From Rhizobium alarense (GTDB lineage: Bacteria; Pseudomonadota; Alphaproteobacteria; Rhizobiales; Rhizobiaceae), in contig NZ_JAKGBU010000013.1 in the NCBI RefSeq assembly GCF_021555155.1, positions 1 through 53,881 on the forward strand: a stretch of 53,881 nt of DNA, written 5' to 3'. Shown piece by piece: positions 19,203 to 28,077 of the stretch. The notes beneath the pieces were generated by a model that worked only from the letters and a program-made list of their open reading frames with translations, had not been told where the DNA came from and did no database searches. Position 1 is the first letter of the stretch. The number at the start of each line of letters is the position of its first letter. A program made the translations under genes and the position numbers.

Positions 19203-20489
19203 ATGCCTTGGCAGAGCCCGATTTCCCCCGGCATTTCCTGGTACGAAGCAACGGTTGGCGAACGGCCGGACTATCCGCCGCTCGCCGGTTCCTGCGATGC
19301 CGACGTCGCCATCGTCGGCGGCGGCTTCACCGGATTGCAGGCAGCCTACAACCTCGCGCGCAAGGGCGTGCGCGTCGTGCTGATCGACGCCAACCGCTTC
19401 GGCGACGGCGCGTCGGGACGCAACGGCGGCCAGCTCGGCACCGGCCAGCGCGCCTGGCCGGAGGAGCACGAAGCGACGTTCGGCTTCGAACGCGCCAAGG
19501 CGCTTTTCGACCTTGCGGAAAACGCCAAGCAGCACATTCTCGATTTCGCCGAAACCCACCAGATCGACATCGAATTCGTCCGCGGCCATCTCAACGTCTC
19601 GCACAAGCCGAGCGAGGAGAAGGATTTCCGCCAGAATGCGGAGCTTGCCGCCACGCGCTACGGCTATCCGCACACGGCCTTCATGGACAGGGCCGAGACG
19701 CAGGAACGGCTCGGGTCGACCCGCTATGTCTGTGGCGTGCGCGACACAGGCACCGGCCATATCCATCCGATGAAGCTGCTCGTCGGACTTGCACGCGCCG
19801 CGAGCCGGGCCGGCGCGGCACTTTACGAACAGACGGCGGCACGGACGATCGAGCGCATCGGCGGCAAGGCGGTGATCACGACGGTTTCCGGCACGATCAC
19901 CGCGGACCGGGCGCTGATCGCCTGCAATGCCCATATCGGCAATCTCGAGCCGAAGACGGCGGCGCATGTCATGCCGATCCGCTCCTTCATCGGCGCGACC
20001 CCGGTGCTCGACAGCCATCCGGCGGTCATTCCCGGCGGCGAATCCGTCTCCGATTCCCGCTTCGTCGTGCGCTACTTCCGCAAGAGCCGCGATGGGCGCC
20101 TGCTGTTCGGCGGGCGCGAGGCCTATACGGCCGACAATCCGCGCGACATCACCGAGCATATCCGCCGGCAGGTCGCGGAAATCTACCCCGGGCTGAAGGA
20201 CGTCGAGTTGACCCATGCCTGGGGCGGCTCGGTCGGCATCACCATGCCGCGCCAGCCCTATGTGCGGGAGGTCATGCCCGGCATCACCTCGATCGGCGGC
20301 TATTCCGGCCATGGCGTCATGCTGTCAAACTATTGCGGCAAGCTCTATGCCGAGGAGGTGACGGGCGGCAGCAGCGAACTCGAGCAGCTGAAGGCGCTGA
20401 AGATTGCGTCCTTCCCGGGCGGCGCGCGCTTCCGTTCGCCGCTGCTCTTCCTGGCGCTCACCTGGTACGCGCTGCGCGACAGGCTATGA
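19203..20489 (+). CDS. puuB: FAD-dependent oxidoreductase, probable gamma-glutamylputrescine oxidase (PuuB/OrdL-like)
   Basis: 428 residues from ATG 19203. The DAO-type FAD domain starts with ADVAIVGGGFTGLQAAYNLARKGVRVVLIDANRFGDGASGRNGGQLGTGQR, and the ASGRNGGQ motif is typical of PuuB and related amine oxidases. C-terminal GGYSGHGVMLSNYCGK closes the FAD site. PuuB oxidises gamma-glutamylputrescine to the aldehyde, releasing ammonia and H2O2. It lies 95 bp after the PuuA-like gene on the same strand. No PuuC dehydrogenase or PuuD hydrolase is nearby, so the pathway must be completed elsewhere. Specificity is inferred. Confidence 0.8.
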   Translation: MPWQSPISPGISWYEATVGERPDYPPLAGSCDADVAIVGGGFTGLQAAYNLARKGVRVVLIDANRFGDGASGRNGGQLGTGQRAWPEEHEATFGFERAKALFDLAENAKQHILDFAETHQIDIEFVRGHLNVSHKPSEEKDFRQNAELAATRYGYPHTAFMDRAETQERLGSTRYVCGVRDTGTGHIHPMKLLVGLARAASRAGAALYEQTAARTIERIGGKAVITTVSGTITADRALIACNAHIGNLEPKTAAHVMPIRSFIGATPVLDSHPAVIPGGESVSDSRFVVRYFRKSRDGRLLFGGREAYTADNPRDITEHIRRQVAEIYPGLKDVELTHAWGGSVGITMPRQPYVREVMPGITSIGGYSGHGVMLSNYCGKLYAEEVTGGSSELEQLKALKIASFPGGARFRSPLLFLALTWYALRDRL

Positions 20490-20585
20490 AGGCCCGGTGG
20501 AACGGATTTTGTTGCGTTGCACTCTGGCGTTTTTAAATCGATTAGATTATAAACCGAACCAACCCGAAAGAGATCGAGAATTCCG

Positions 20586-22058
20586 ATGAGCAGCCAGATC
20601 ATTCCCGTTGAGCCCTTCGACTACGTCGTCTTCGGCGGCACGGGCGACCTCGCCGAGCGCAAGCTTCTGCCGGCGCTCTATCATCGCCAGCTGGCCGGCC
20701 AGCTCTCCGACCCGACCCGCATCATCGGCGCCTCGCGTTCCGCACTTTCCCATGCGGAATATCGCAAGTTCGCGACGGATGCGCTGAGGGAGCACCTGAA
20801 GCAGGGCGAATTCGACGAGGCGCAGGTCAAGGCGTTCTGCGACCGCCTGTTCTACATTTCCGTCGATGCGAAATCGGACCAGGGCTGGGACAAGCTCAAG
20901 GAAATCCTCGACGAGGCCAAGGACCGGGTCCGCGCCTTCTATCTCGCGGTCGCCCCCGCGATCTTCGGCGATATTTCGGAGAGGATCCGCGACAACAAGC
21001 TGATCACCAAGCAGACCCGCATCGTCGTCGAAAAGCCGATCGGACGTGACCTGGCCTCTGCGACCGAGCTCAACAACACGATCGGCAAGGTCTTCCGCGA
21101 AGAGCAGATCTTCCGCATCGACCACTATCTCGGCAAGGAGACGGTGCAGAACCTGATGGCGCTGCGCTTCGCCAACGCGCTCTACGAGCCGCTGTGGAAT
21201 TCGGCGCATATCGACCACGTGCAGATCACGGTCGCCGAGGCCGTCGGCCTCGAAAGCCGCGCCGGCTACTATGACAAGGCCGGCGCGCTGCGCGACATGG
21301 TGCAGAACCACATTCTCCAGCTTCTCTGCCTTGTCGCGATGGAAGTGCCCTCGTCGATGGATGCGGAAGCCGTGCGCGACGAGAAGCTGAAGGTGCTTCG
21401 CGCGCTGAAGCCGATCGACCAGTACAATGTCGAACGCCTCACCGTGCGCGGCCAGTACCGTGCCGGGGCCTCCGCCGGCGGCCCGGTCAAGGGTTATCTC
21501 GAAGAGCTGGAGGGCGGCGTCTCCAACACGGAAACCTTCGTCGGCATCAAGGCGGAAATCGGCAACTGGCGCTGGGCGGGCGTGCCCTTCTACATCCGGA
21601 CCGGCAAGCGCCTTGCCGGGCGCATGTCGGAGATCGTCATCACCTTCAAGCCGATCCCGCACTCGATTTTCGACAGCGCGGCCGGCCGCATCGAGGCGAA
21701 CCAGCTCATCATCCGCCTGCAGCCCGACGAGGGCGTCAAGCAGTCGCTGATGATCAAGGATCCCGGGCCGGGCGGCATGCGGCTGCGCAACGTCTCGCTC
21801 GACATGAGCTTCGCGGAAGCCTTCGACGCCCGCAATGCCGACGCCTACGAGCGCCTGCTGCTCGACGTCATCCGCAACAACCAGACGCTGTTCATGCGGC
21901 GCGACGAGGTCGAGGCGGCGTGGAAATGGGTCGATCCGATCCTGAAGGCATGGGAGGCGACCGGCCAGCAGGTGCAGGGCTACACGGCCGGCACCTGGGG
22001 ACCGAGCCAGGCGATCGCCCTCATCGAGCGCGACGGCCGCACATGGCATGAGAATTGA
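20586..22058 (+). CDS. zwf: Glucose-6-phosphate 1-dehydrogenase
   Basis: 490 residues from ATG 20586, preceded by AAAGAGATCGAG. It oxidises glucose 6-phosphate to 6-phosphogluconolactone with NAD(P)+. The coenzyme fold VVFGGTGDLAERKLLPALY (about 14-32) and the active-site RIDHYLGKETVQN motif, with its catalytic His, are clear. The C-terminal half is the standard G6PD_C domain (YIRTGKRLAGRMSEI). It is the first gene of a zwf-pgl-edd operon, as in rhizobia, with pgl starting 7 bp after its stop. The short AT-rich stretch at 20517-20550 (TTGCAC ... TTAGATTAT) is a plausible promoter, though its spacing is not ideal. Confidence 0.97.
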   Translation: MSSQIIPVEPFDYVVFGGTGDLAERKLLPALYHRQLAGQLSDPTRIIGASRSALSHAEYRKFATDALREHLKQGEFDEAQVKAFCDRLFYISVDAKSDQGWDKLKEILDEAKDRVRAFYLAVAPAIFGDISERIRDNKLITKQTRIVVEKPIGRDLASATELNNTIGKVFREEQIFRIDHYLGKETVQNLMALRFANALYEPLWNSAHIDHVQITVAEAVGLESRAGYYDKAGALRDMVQNHILQLLCLVAMEVPSSMDAEAVRDEKLKVLRALKPIDQYNVERLTVRGQYRAGASAGGPVKGYLEELEGGVSNTETFVGIKAEIGNWRWAGVPFYIRTGKRLAGRMSEIVITFKPIPHSIFDSAAGRIEANQLIIRLQPDEGVKQSLMIKDPGPGGMRLRNVSLDMSFAEAFDARNADAYERLLLDVIRNNQTLFMRRDEVEAAWKWVDPILKAWEATGQQVQGYTAGTWGPSQAIALIERDGRTWHEN

Positions 22059-22065
22059 GGACGGC

Positions 22066-22764
22066 ATGGCAGCACGAATGCACGTATTCGCCGACGGATC
22101 GGCGCTTGCCGAGGGGCTGGCGGATGCCGTCGCCGCCGCTCTCGGCGCGGCGATCGAAGCCCGCGGAGCGGCCAGCCTTGCCGTCTCCGGCGGTTCCACG
22201 CCGAAGGCTTTCTTCAAGGCGCTGGCGACCCGCGATCTCGACTGGTCCAAGGTGACGATCACGCTGGTCGACGAGCGTTTCGTGCCTGCCGACAATCCGC
22301 GCTCCAACCACCTTCTCGTTGCCGAGAACCTGCTGCGCGACAAGGCCTCCGTCGCGAAATTCCTGCCGCTTTACAGCGCCGCCGCATCGGTGGAGGATGC
22401 GGCGAAGGCTGCGACCGTTTCGGCGGCAGCGCTCGGCGCACCCTTCGACGTCGCAATCCTCGGCATGGGAACGGATGGCCATACGGCATCCTTCTTCCCG
22501 GGCGGCAGCGATCTGGCGGTGGCGCTCGATCCGGCCACACCGCGCGGCGTCATCACCATGGAGGCGGCGGGCGCGGGCGAAACCCGGCTCACCTTCACCT
22601 TCTCGGCCCTTGAGGACGCGCGCCTGCTGGTGCTGCACATCGAGGGGCAGGGCAAGAAGGACGTGCTCGACAAGGCGAACGCGCCAGGCGACGAAACGGA
22701 CATGCCGATCCGCGCCGTGCTGCGCCGGGCATCGACCCCGGTCGACATCTACTGGGCGCCCTAG
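22066..22764 (+). CDS. pgl: 6-phosphogluconolactonase
   Basis: 232 residues from ATG 22066, chosen because TGAGGA sits just upstream; an ATG at 22048 inside zwf is less likely. It hydrolyses 6-phosphogluconolactone to 6-phosphogluconate. Motifs of the NagB/SugarP-isomerase fold are present: SGGSTPKAFF (substrate phosphate loop), LVDERFVPADNPRSN and LGMGTDGHTASFFPG. It lies 7 bp after zwf and 106 bp before edd, so it is part of the same transcription unit. The length is typical of the proteobacterial DevB-type enzyme. Confidence 0.95.
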   Translation: MAARMHVFADGSALAEGLADAVAAALGAAIEARGAASLAVSGGSTPKAFFKALATRDLDWSKVTITLVDERFVPADNPRSNHLLVAENLLRDKASVAKFLPLYSAAASVEDAAKAATVSAAALGAPFDVAILGMGTDGHTASFFPGGSDLAVALDPATPRGVITMEAAGAGETRLTFTFSALEDARLLVLHIEGQGKKDVLDKANAPGDETDMPIRAVLRRASTPVDIYWAP

Positions 22765-22870
22765 GCGCCGCCCCGCCGGCTTGCCGGCATGAACACCGCG
22801 GCCCGTGGCAGCTCGGCAATGCCGGCAGACGGCCGCACAAACCATGAAATCGAGAGGTCAGGATCGTCCC

Positions 22871-24691
22871 ATGTCCGCCGATTCCCGCATCCAAGCCATC
22901 ACGCATCGTATCGTCGAGCGTTCGAAACCCTTCCGCGAACCCTATCTTGACCGGGTCAGGAAAGCCGCCGCCAAGGGCGTGCAACGCTCGGTTCTCTCGT
23001 GCGGCAACCTCGCGCACGGCTTCGCCGTCTGTTCCCCCGCCGAGAAGACGGCGCTTGCGGGCGACCGCGTGCCCAATCTCGGCATCATCACCGCCTACAA
23101 CGACATGCTGTCGGCGCACCAGCCCTTCGAGACCTATCCGGCGCTGATCCGCGCGGCTGCCGCGGAGGCCGGCGGGGTAGCACAGGTGGCCGGCGGGGTG
23201 CCGGCGATGTGCGACGGCGTGACCCAGGGTCAGCCCGGCATGGAGCTGTCGCTTTTTTCGCGCGACCTCATCGCGATGTCGGCCGGCGTCGGCCTGTCGC
23301 ACAACATGTTCGATTCGGTCGTCTATCTCGGCGTTTGCGACAAGATTGTGCCGGGGCTTGTGATCGCGGCGCTGACCTTCGGCCACCTGCCGGCCGTCTT
23401 CGTGCCCGCCGGTCCGATGACCACCGGCCTGCCGAACGACGAGAAGGCCCGCATACGCCAGCTCTATGCCGAGGGCAAGGTCGGCCGCGCCGAACTCCTG
23501 GAAGCGGAATCGAAGTCCTATCACGGCCCCGGTACCTGTACGTTCTACGGTACCGCCAATTCCAACCAGATGCTGATGGAGATCATGGGCTTCCACATGC
23601 CCGGCGCCTCCTTCATCAATCCGGGCACGCCGCTGCGCGACGCGCTGACGAAGGAATCGGCCAGGCGCGCGCTTGCCATCACCGCCCAGGGCAACGAGTT
23701 TACGCCGGCGGGCGAGATGATCGACGAGCGTTCGGTGGTCAACGGCGTCGTCGGCCTGCATGCGACGGGCGGTTCGACCAACCACACACTGCATCTGCTC
23801 GCCATGGCGCGCGCCGCAGGCATCCTGCTGACCTGGAAGGACATTTCCGATCTGTCTGACATCGTTCCCCTGCTTGCCCGCGTCTATCCGAACGGGCTTT
23901 CGGACGTGAACCACTTCCATGCGGCCGGCGGCATGGGCTTCCTCATCAAGGAGCTTCTGAAGGGCGGCCTGCTGCACGACGACGTGCGCACGGTCTACGG
24001 CCAGGGTCTGCACGCCTATACGATCGACCCGAAGCTCGGCGACAACGGTGCGGTTCTGCGCGAACCCTCGCCAGAGAAAAGCCACGAGCCGAAGATCCTC
24101 GCCAATATCGAGACGCCGTTCCAGCCGACCGGCGGCCTTAAGATGCTGTCCGGCAACCTCGGCAGCGCCGTCATCAAGATCTCCGCGGTGAAGCCGGAAC
24201 GCCACGTCATCGAGGCGCCGGCAAAGGTGTTCCACAACCAGCTCGAACTGAACGACGCCTTCAAGAACGGCGCGCTCGAGGGCGATTTCATCGCGGTCGT
24301 GCGCTTCCAGGGCCCGAAGGCCAACGGCATGCCGGAGTTGCACAAGCTGACGACCATCCTCGGCATCCTGCAGGACCGTGGCCAGAAGGTGGCGCTCCTG
24401 ACCGACGGGCGCATGTCGGGTGCCTCCGGCAAGGTGCCGGCCGCGATCCACGTGACGCCGGAAGCCGTCGACAACGGCCCGATCGCCCGCATCCAGGAGG
24501 GCGACATGATCCGGCTCGACGCGGTGCACGGAACGTTGCAGGTGCTGGTCGACGCCAAGGAACTCGGCGCGCGCATACCCGCTTCCCCGGATCTTTCTGG
24601 CAATGACTTCGGCATGGGGCGCGAACTCTTCGCCCCCTTCCGCGCCGTCGCCGGACCGGCGGACCAGGGCGCGAGCGTGCTCTTCGCCTGA
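22871..24691 (+). CDS. edd: 6-phosphogluconate dehydratase (Entner-Doudoroff)
   Basis: 606 residues from ATG 22871; an in-frame ATG at 22805 would add an unconserved 22-residue leader. It converts 6-phosphogluconate to 2-keto-3-deoxy-6-phosphogluconate. IlvD/Edd-family features are visible: the iron-sulfur cysteine region [36 protein letters not shown], and the C-terminal [19 protein letters not shown]. It is the last gene of zwf-pgl-edd. The aldolase gene eda is not in the window. Sugar from the agl system is the likely source of flux. Confidence 0.97.
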   Translation: MSADSRIQAITHRIVERSKPFREPYLDRVRKAAAKGVQRSVLSCGNLAHGFAVCSPAEKTALAGDRVPNLGIITAYNDMLSAHQPFETYPALIRAAAAEAGGVAQVAGGVPAMCDGVTQGQPGMELSLFSRDLIAMSAGVGLSHNMFDSVVYLGVCDKIVPGLVIAALTFGHLPAVFVPAGPMTTGLPNDEKARIRQLYAEGKVGRAELLEAESKSYHGPGTCTFYGTANSNQMLMEIMGFHMPGASFINPGTPLRDALTKESARRALAITAQGNEFTPAGEMIDERSVVNGVVGLHATGGSTNHTLHLLAMARAAGILLTWKDISDLSDIVPLLARVYPNGLSDVNHFHAAGGMGFLIKELLKGGLLHDDVRTVYGQGLHAYTIDPKLGDNGAVLREPSPEKSHEPKILANIETPFQPTGGLKMLSGNLGSAVIKISAVKPERHVIEAPAKVFHNQLELNDAFKNGALEGDFIAVVRFQGPKANGMPELHKLTTILGILQDRGQKVALLTDGRMSGASGKVPAAIHVTPEAVDNGPIARIQEGDMIRLDAVHGTLQVLVDAKELGARIPASPDLSGNDFGMGRELFAPFRAVAGPADQGASVLFA

Positions 24692-24705
24692 CGGACGTGA
24701 ACCCC

Positions 24706-24750
24706 TCAAGACAAAAGCCGCGGCGGAAACGCACGCGGCCGTTGTCTTGA
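24706..24750. terminator. Long interrupted palindrome between edd and the PilZ-like gene
   Basis: The outer arms TCAAGACAA and TTGTCTTGA pair over 9 bp and the inner arms GCCGCG and CGCGGC pair over 6 bp, with a 2-nt bulge on each side between them and an 11-nt loop. It is symmetric and lies between two convergent genes, 15 bp after edd and 18 bp after the PilZ-like stop. It probably ends transcripts from both sides. No long T run follows on either strand. Confidence 0.6.
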
Positions 24751-24767
24751 TCGAAGCAGGCCGCCGC

Positions 24768-25181
24768 TCAGCCGTAGATGTCGAGCGTGCGGTTCTGGTG
24801 GTTGCGGTGGGTGCTGTAGACGAAGATGCGCTGCAGGTCCTTGTCGGTGAGCAGCCGCAGGAAGCGCGCCTCGACGATGTCGTTGGCGTGCACGCGCTGG
24901 ACGAGGCAACCGATCATCGGAATGCGGGCGCTCTGGATATCAAGATAGAAGTTCTTCGGCAGCTTGAACTTCGTGGAGATGGCGAGCGCGGCCCCGCTGC
25001 GCGAGAGCTTGATGATCTGGCAGCGGCGCGACACCAGGTTGACGATGCCGCCATTTTCGGTGAATTCGATCCGCGCCTCGTTGCAGGTATCCTCCATCGG
25101 GAAGCTTTTCTCCCGATCGTACATGAAGGATTCTTCCTTGTTGAGGTAATTGTTGCGCGGCGGCTGAACCTGAACGCCCAT
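24768..25181 (-). CDS. Small PilZ-like domain protein
   Basis: 137 residues if translation starts at ATG 25181, or 118 if at ATG 25124, which has the better ribosome binding site (AAGGAAG eight bases upstream). The fold IVNLVSRRCQIIKLSRSGAALAISTKFKLPKNFYLDIQSARIPMIGCLVQRVHANDIVEARFL resembles the PilZ beta-barrel. The canonical RxxxR of c-di-GMP binders is not clear, although RR occurs at the start of the barrel, so ligand binding is doubtful. It is transcribed alone, between edd and the agl operon. PilZ proteins often affect motility or exopolysaccharide. The target is unknown. Confidence 0.65.
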   Translation of the reverse strand: MGVQVQPPRNNYLNKEESFMYDREKSFPMEDTCNEARIEFTENGGIVNLVSRRCQIIKLSRSGAALAISTKFKLPKNFYLDIQSARIPMIGCLVQRVHANDIVEARFLRLLTDKDLQRIFVYSTHRNHQNRTLDIYG

Positions 25182-25192
25182 CTTTCAAGTCT

Positions 25193-25229
25193 CCCCTAGA
25201 CCCTTTCTCGTTGAATTGAAGTCTAGGGG
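25193..25229 (-). promoter_or_regulatory. Inverted repeat upstream of the PilZ-like gene that overlaps its first Shine-Dalgarno site
   Basis: The arms CCCCTAGAC and GTCTAGGGG match perfectly over 9 bp, separated by 19 nt. In the minus-strand mRNA the 3' arm contains AGGGG, which with the next bases (GGGGAG) is the only ribosome binding site for the ATG at 25181. If transcribed, the hairpin would hide that site. It could equally be a protein operator. Confidence 0.45.
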
Positions 25230-25287
25230 AAAACCTTTAACATCGGGTTGAACCGTCCACGCGCAATGCGGGAAATCGAAGGCCGCG

Positions 25288-26379
25288 CTACTTCGCGCGG
25301 TAGCTCACGCCGCCCGTGTCGAAGAGATGGAGCTTTGCCCGGTCGGCCGTGAAATGGACCTTGTCGCCCCGCTTGACGCCGAGGATTCCGGGCGCCTTGG
25401 CGATGATCGGCTCACCGGCAACCAGGCCTTCGATGTAGAGAAGCGTCACTTCGCCGAGCGCCTCGACGATCGACACGACACCTTCGAAGAGGAAATCATC
25501 GCCTGTCGTGATCTGGAGATCTTCGGGACGAACGCCGAACGTCGCCGATTTTCCGGCTTCCGACGCGGCGGTGGCGATGTCCAGCGTGGAGGACCGGCCG
25601 CCGACGAGCTCGACCGTGGTGGACGGACCGGCTGCCGTGATCTTCGCCGGGATGACGTTCATCGCCGGCGACCCGATGAACCGGGCGACGAACAGATTGG
25701 CCGGCCGCTCGTAGAGTTCGAGGGGCGGCCCGACCTGTTCGATGTGGCCCTGCGACAGGACGACGATGCGGTCGGCGAGCGTCATCGCCTCCACCTGGTC
25801 GTGCGTCACGTAGATCATGGTCGTATCGGCCATCTGTTCGGAGAGCCTGGCGATCTCGATGCGCGTCGCGACTCGGAGCGCCGCATCGAGATTCGACAAC
25901 GGCTCGTCGAAAAGGAAGACCTTCGGGTTGCGGCAGATGGCGCGGCCGATGGCGACGCGCTGCCTCTGTCCGCCCGAAAGCGCCTTCGGCAGCCGGTCCA
26001 GGTACTTCGTGAGCTGCAGGATGTCAGCCGCCGCGCGCACGCGCCGGTCGATCTCCTCCTTGCTTTCCTTGGCGATGCGCATCCCGAAGGCCATGTTGTC
26101 GTAGACCGTCATGTGCGGATAGAGCGCGTAGGACTGGAACACCATGGCGATGCCGCGCTTGGAGGGCGGCACGTCATTGACCTTCTCGCCGTCGATCATC
26201 ATGTCGCCGCCGGTGATCTCCTCAAGGCCGGCGATCATGCGCAGGAGCGTCGATTTCCCGCAGCCGGACGGGCCGACGAAGACGATGAACTCGCCCTGCT
26301 TGATGTCGAGGTTGATCCCGTGGATCACGTCGACCGCGCCGTAGGACTTGCGGATATCCTTCAGTATCAGTCCTGTCAT
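25288..26379 (-). CDS. aglK: Alpha-glucoside ABC transporter ATP-binding protein
   Basis: 363 residues of the MalK/UgpC type. Walker A is GPSGCGKST (about 36-44), the signature is LSGGQRQRVAIGRAI, Walker B is VFLFDEPLSNLD, and the switch His is in YVTHDQVEAMTLADRI. The C-terminal MalK-type regulatory (TOBE) domain begins near 240. It drives uptake through AglF/AglG. It is the last gene of aglE-F-G-A-K, as in the S. meliloti agl operon, lying 20 bp after aglA. Such ATPases are sometimes shared between sugar importers. Confidence 0.93.
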   Translation of the reverse strand: MTGLILKDIRKSYGAVDVIHGINLDIKQGEFIVFVGPSGCGKSTLLRMIAGLEEITGGDMMIDGEKVNDVPPSKRGIAMVFQSYALYPHMTVYDNMAFGMRIAKESKEEIDRRVRAAADILQLTKYLDRLPKALSGGQRQRVAIGRAICRNPKVFLFDEPLSNLDAALRVATRIEIARLSEQMADTTMIYVTHDQVEAMTLADRIVVLSQGHIEQVGPPLELYERPANLFVARFIGSPAMNVIPAKITAAGPSTTVELVGGRSSTLDIATAASEAGKSATFGVRPEDLQITTGDDFLFEGVVSIVEALGEVTLLYIEGLVAGEPIIAKAPGILGVKRGDKVHFTADRAKLHLFDTGGVSYRAK

Positions 26380-26399
26380 GCTTACCTCCCCTTTTTCCG

Positions 26400-28052
26400 T
26401 TACGCGTAGCGGGCGAAGAACCCGCTCCAGGCCGGAAGTTCGATCTTGTCACCCTCGATCCGGCTGTCGTAGCCGTGACCGTCCAGAATCTCGACCGGCT
26501 CTGCGGGCCGGTCGACCGCGCGCGGCACCGGGCTCATGTTGAACGCGCAGAAGAGACGTTCGTTGCCGTACGAGCGCACGAAGGCGAGCACCGCCCCTTC
26601 CGCAGTCTCGAATGCGATCTCGCCCTTGGCGAGCGCCGGATGCTGCCTGCGGAACGCGAGAAAGCGGCGATAGTGGTGCAGCACCGAGTCTGAATCCGCC
26701 TCCTGTGCCGCGACGGTCCGTCCGAGATGCGCCTCCGGCACCGGCAGCCAGGGCTTGCCGGAGGAAAACCCTCCGGCAGACACCGCGCGGTCCCAGACCA
26801 TCGGCGTGCGGCAGCCGTCGCGTCCCTTGAAGTCCGGCCAGAACTGAATGCCGTAGGGGTCCTGCAGGTCCTCGTAGGCGAGTTCCGCCTCCGGCAGCGC
26901 CAGCTCCTCCCCCTGGTAGATACAGACGGAACCGCGCAGGGAGAGCAGCAGGCTTGCGAGCAGCTTCGCATGGGCATCGTGATCGGTAACCCCGAGACCC
27001 CAGCGGCTGACGTGGCGCACCACGTCGTGGTTCGAGAAGGCCCAGCAGACCCATCCTTCCGGTGCGGCCTTCTCCAGTGCGTGCTGCGTCTCCGCAATGA
27101 AGGCGGGCGTCAGCGGATCAGGCGCCAGGAACTCGAAGGCGTAGCACATGTGCATCTTGTCGCCGCCGGACGTGTATTCGCCGGCGATCTCCAGCCCGCG
27201 CTGGCTGTCGCCGACCTCGCCGACCGCGGCGATCGCCGGGAACTCCTCCATCAGCGCGCGGAAACGCTTGAGGAAGTCGAGGTTTTCCGGGCGGTTCTTG
27301 TCGTAGAGATGTTCCTGGTAGTTGTAGGGGTTCACCGCCGGCGCCGTCTGGGCGTTGCGCCGCTCGGGTGCGAGCGACGGATTGTCCCGCAGCTCCTTGT
27401 CGTGGAAATAGAAGTTGATCGTGTCCAGCCGGAAGCCGTCGACGCCGCGCTCCAGCCAGAAGCGGCCGACCGAAAGCAGCGCGTCCTGAACCTCGGGATT
27501 GTGGAGGTTGAGATCGGGCTGGGAGGTCAGGAAGTTGTGCATGAAGTATTGCAGGCGCGTCGGATCCCATTGCCAGGCGGAACCGCCGAAGATCGACAGC
27601 CAGTTGGTGGGCGGCGTGCCGTCCGGCTTGGAATCCGCCCAGACATACCAGTCCGCCTTCGGGTTCGACCGGCTCGACCGGCTCTCGACGAACCAGGGAT
27701 GTTTGTCGGACGTGTGCGACAGCACGAGGTCGATCATCACGCGAATGCCGAGACGGTGCGCCTCGGCGATCAGCAGATCAAAATCGGCCAGTCCCCCGAA
27801 AATCGGATCGACGTCCTGGTAGTCGGCGACATCATAGCCGAAATCCTTCATCGGCGACGTGAAGAACGGCGAAATCCAGATCGCATCCGCCCCGAGCGAG
27901 GCGACATGCGAAAGGCGCTCGGTAATGCCCTTCAGGTCGCCGATGCCGTCACCATTCGTATCCTGGAAGGAGCGCGGATAGATCTGGTAGATCACCGCGC
28001 CACGCCACCAGTCCTTGTCCGGCGAGAGGGGGGATACGCTTGCAATCGTCAT
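26400..28052 (-). CDS. aglA: Alpha-glucosidase, GH13
   Basis: 550 residues from ATG 28052, preceded by AGGAACAG; an ATG at 28076 lies at the end of aglG and is less likely. All four GH13 regions are visible: DLVLSHTS (I), GFRLDTINFYF with the nucleophile Asp (II), AAVGEVGD with the acid/base Glu (III) and FSNHDVVR (IV). There is no signal peptide, so it acts in the cytoplasm on imported sucrose, maltose, trehalose or similar alpha-glucosides to release glucose. It sits between the permease and ATPase genes, coupling uptake to hydrolysis. Confidence 0.95.
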   Translation of the reverse strand: MTIASVSPLSPDKDWWRGAVIYQIYPRSFQDTNGDGIGDLKGITERLSHVASLGADAIWISPFFTSPMKDFGYDVADYQDVDPIFGGLADFDLLIAEAHRLGIRVMIDLVLSHTSDKHPWFVESRSSRSNPKADWYVWADSKPDGTPPTNWLSIFGGSAWQWDPTRLQYFMHNFLTSQPDLNLHNPEVQDALLSVGRFWLERGVDGFRLDTINFYFHDKELRDNPSLAPERRNAQTAPAVNPYNYQEHLYDKNRPENLDFLKRFRALMEEFPAIAAVGEVGDSQRGLEIAGEYTSGGDKMHMCYAFEFLAPDPLTPAFIAETQHALEKAAPEGWVCWAFSNHDVVRHVSRWGLGVTDHDAHAKLLASLLLSLRGSVCIYQGEELALPEAELAYEDLQDPYGIQFWPDFKGRDGCRTPMVWDRAVSAGGFSSGKPWLPVPEAHLGRTVAAQEADSDSVLHHYRRFLAFRRQHPALAKGEIAFETAEGAVLAFVRSYGNERLFCAFNMSPVPRAVDRPAEPVEILDGHGYDSRIEGDKIELPAWSGFFARYA

Positions 28053-28077
28053 TCTCTGTTCCTGTTGTCTCAGCACG

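Noticed and set aside
22595-24709. 704-codon minus-strand open frame across edd
   Set aside because: Edd on the plus strand has all its family motifs; the antisense product is low-complexity and resembles other high-GC shadows in the window.
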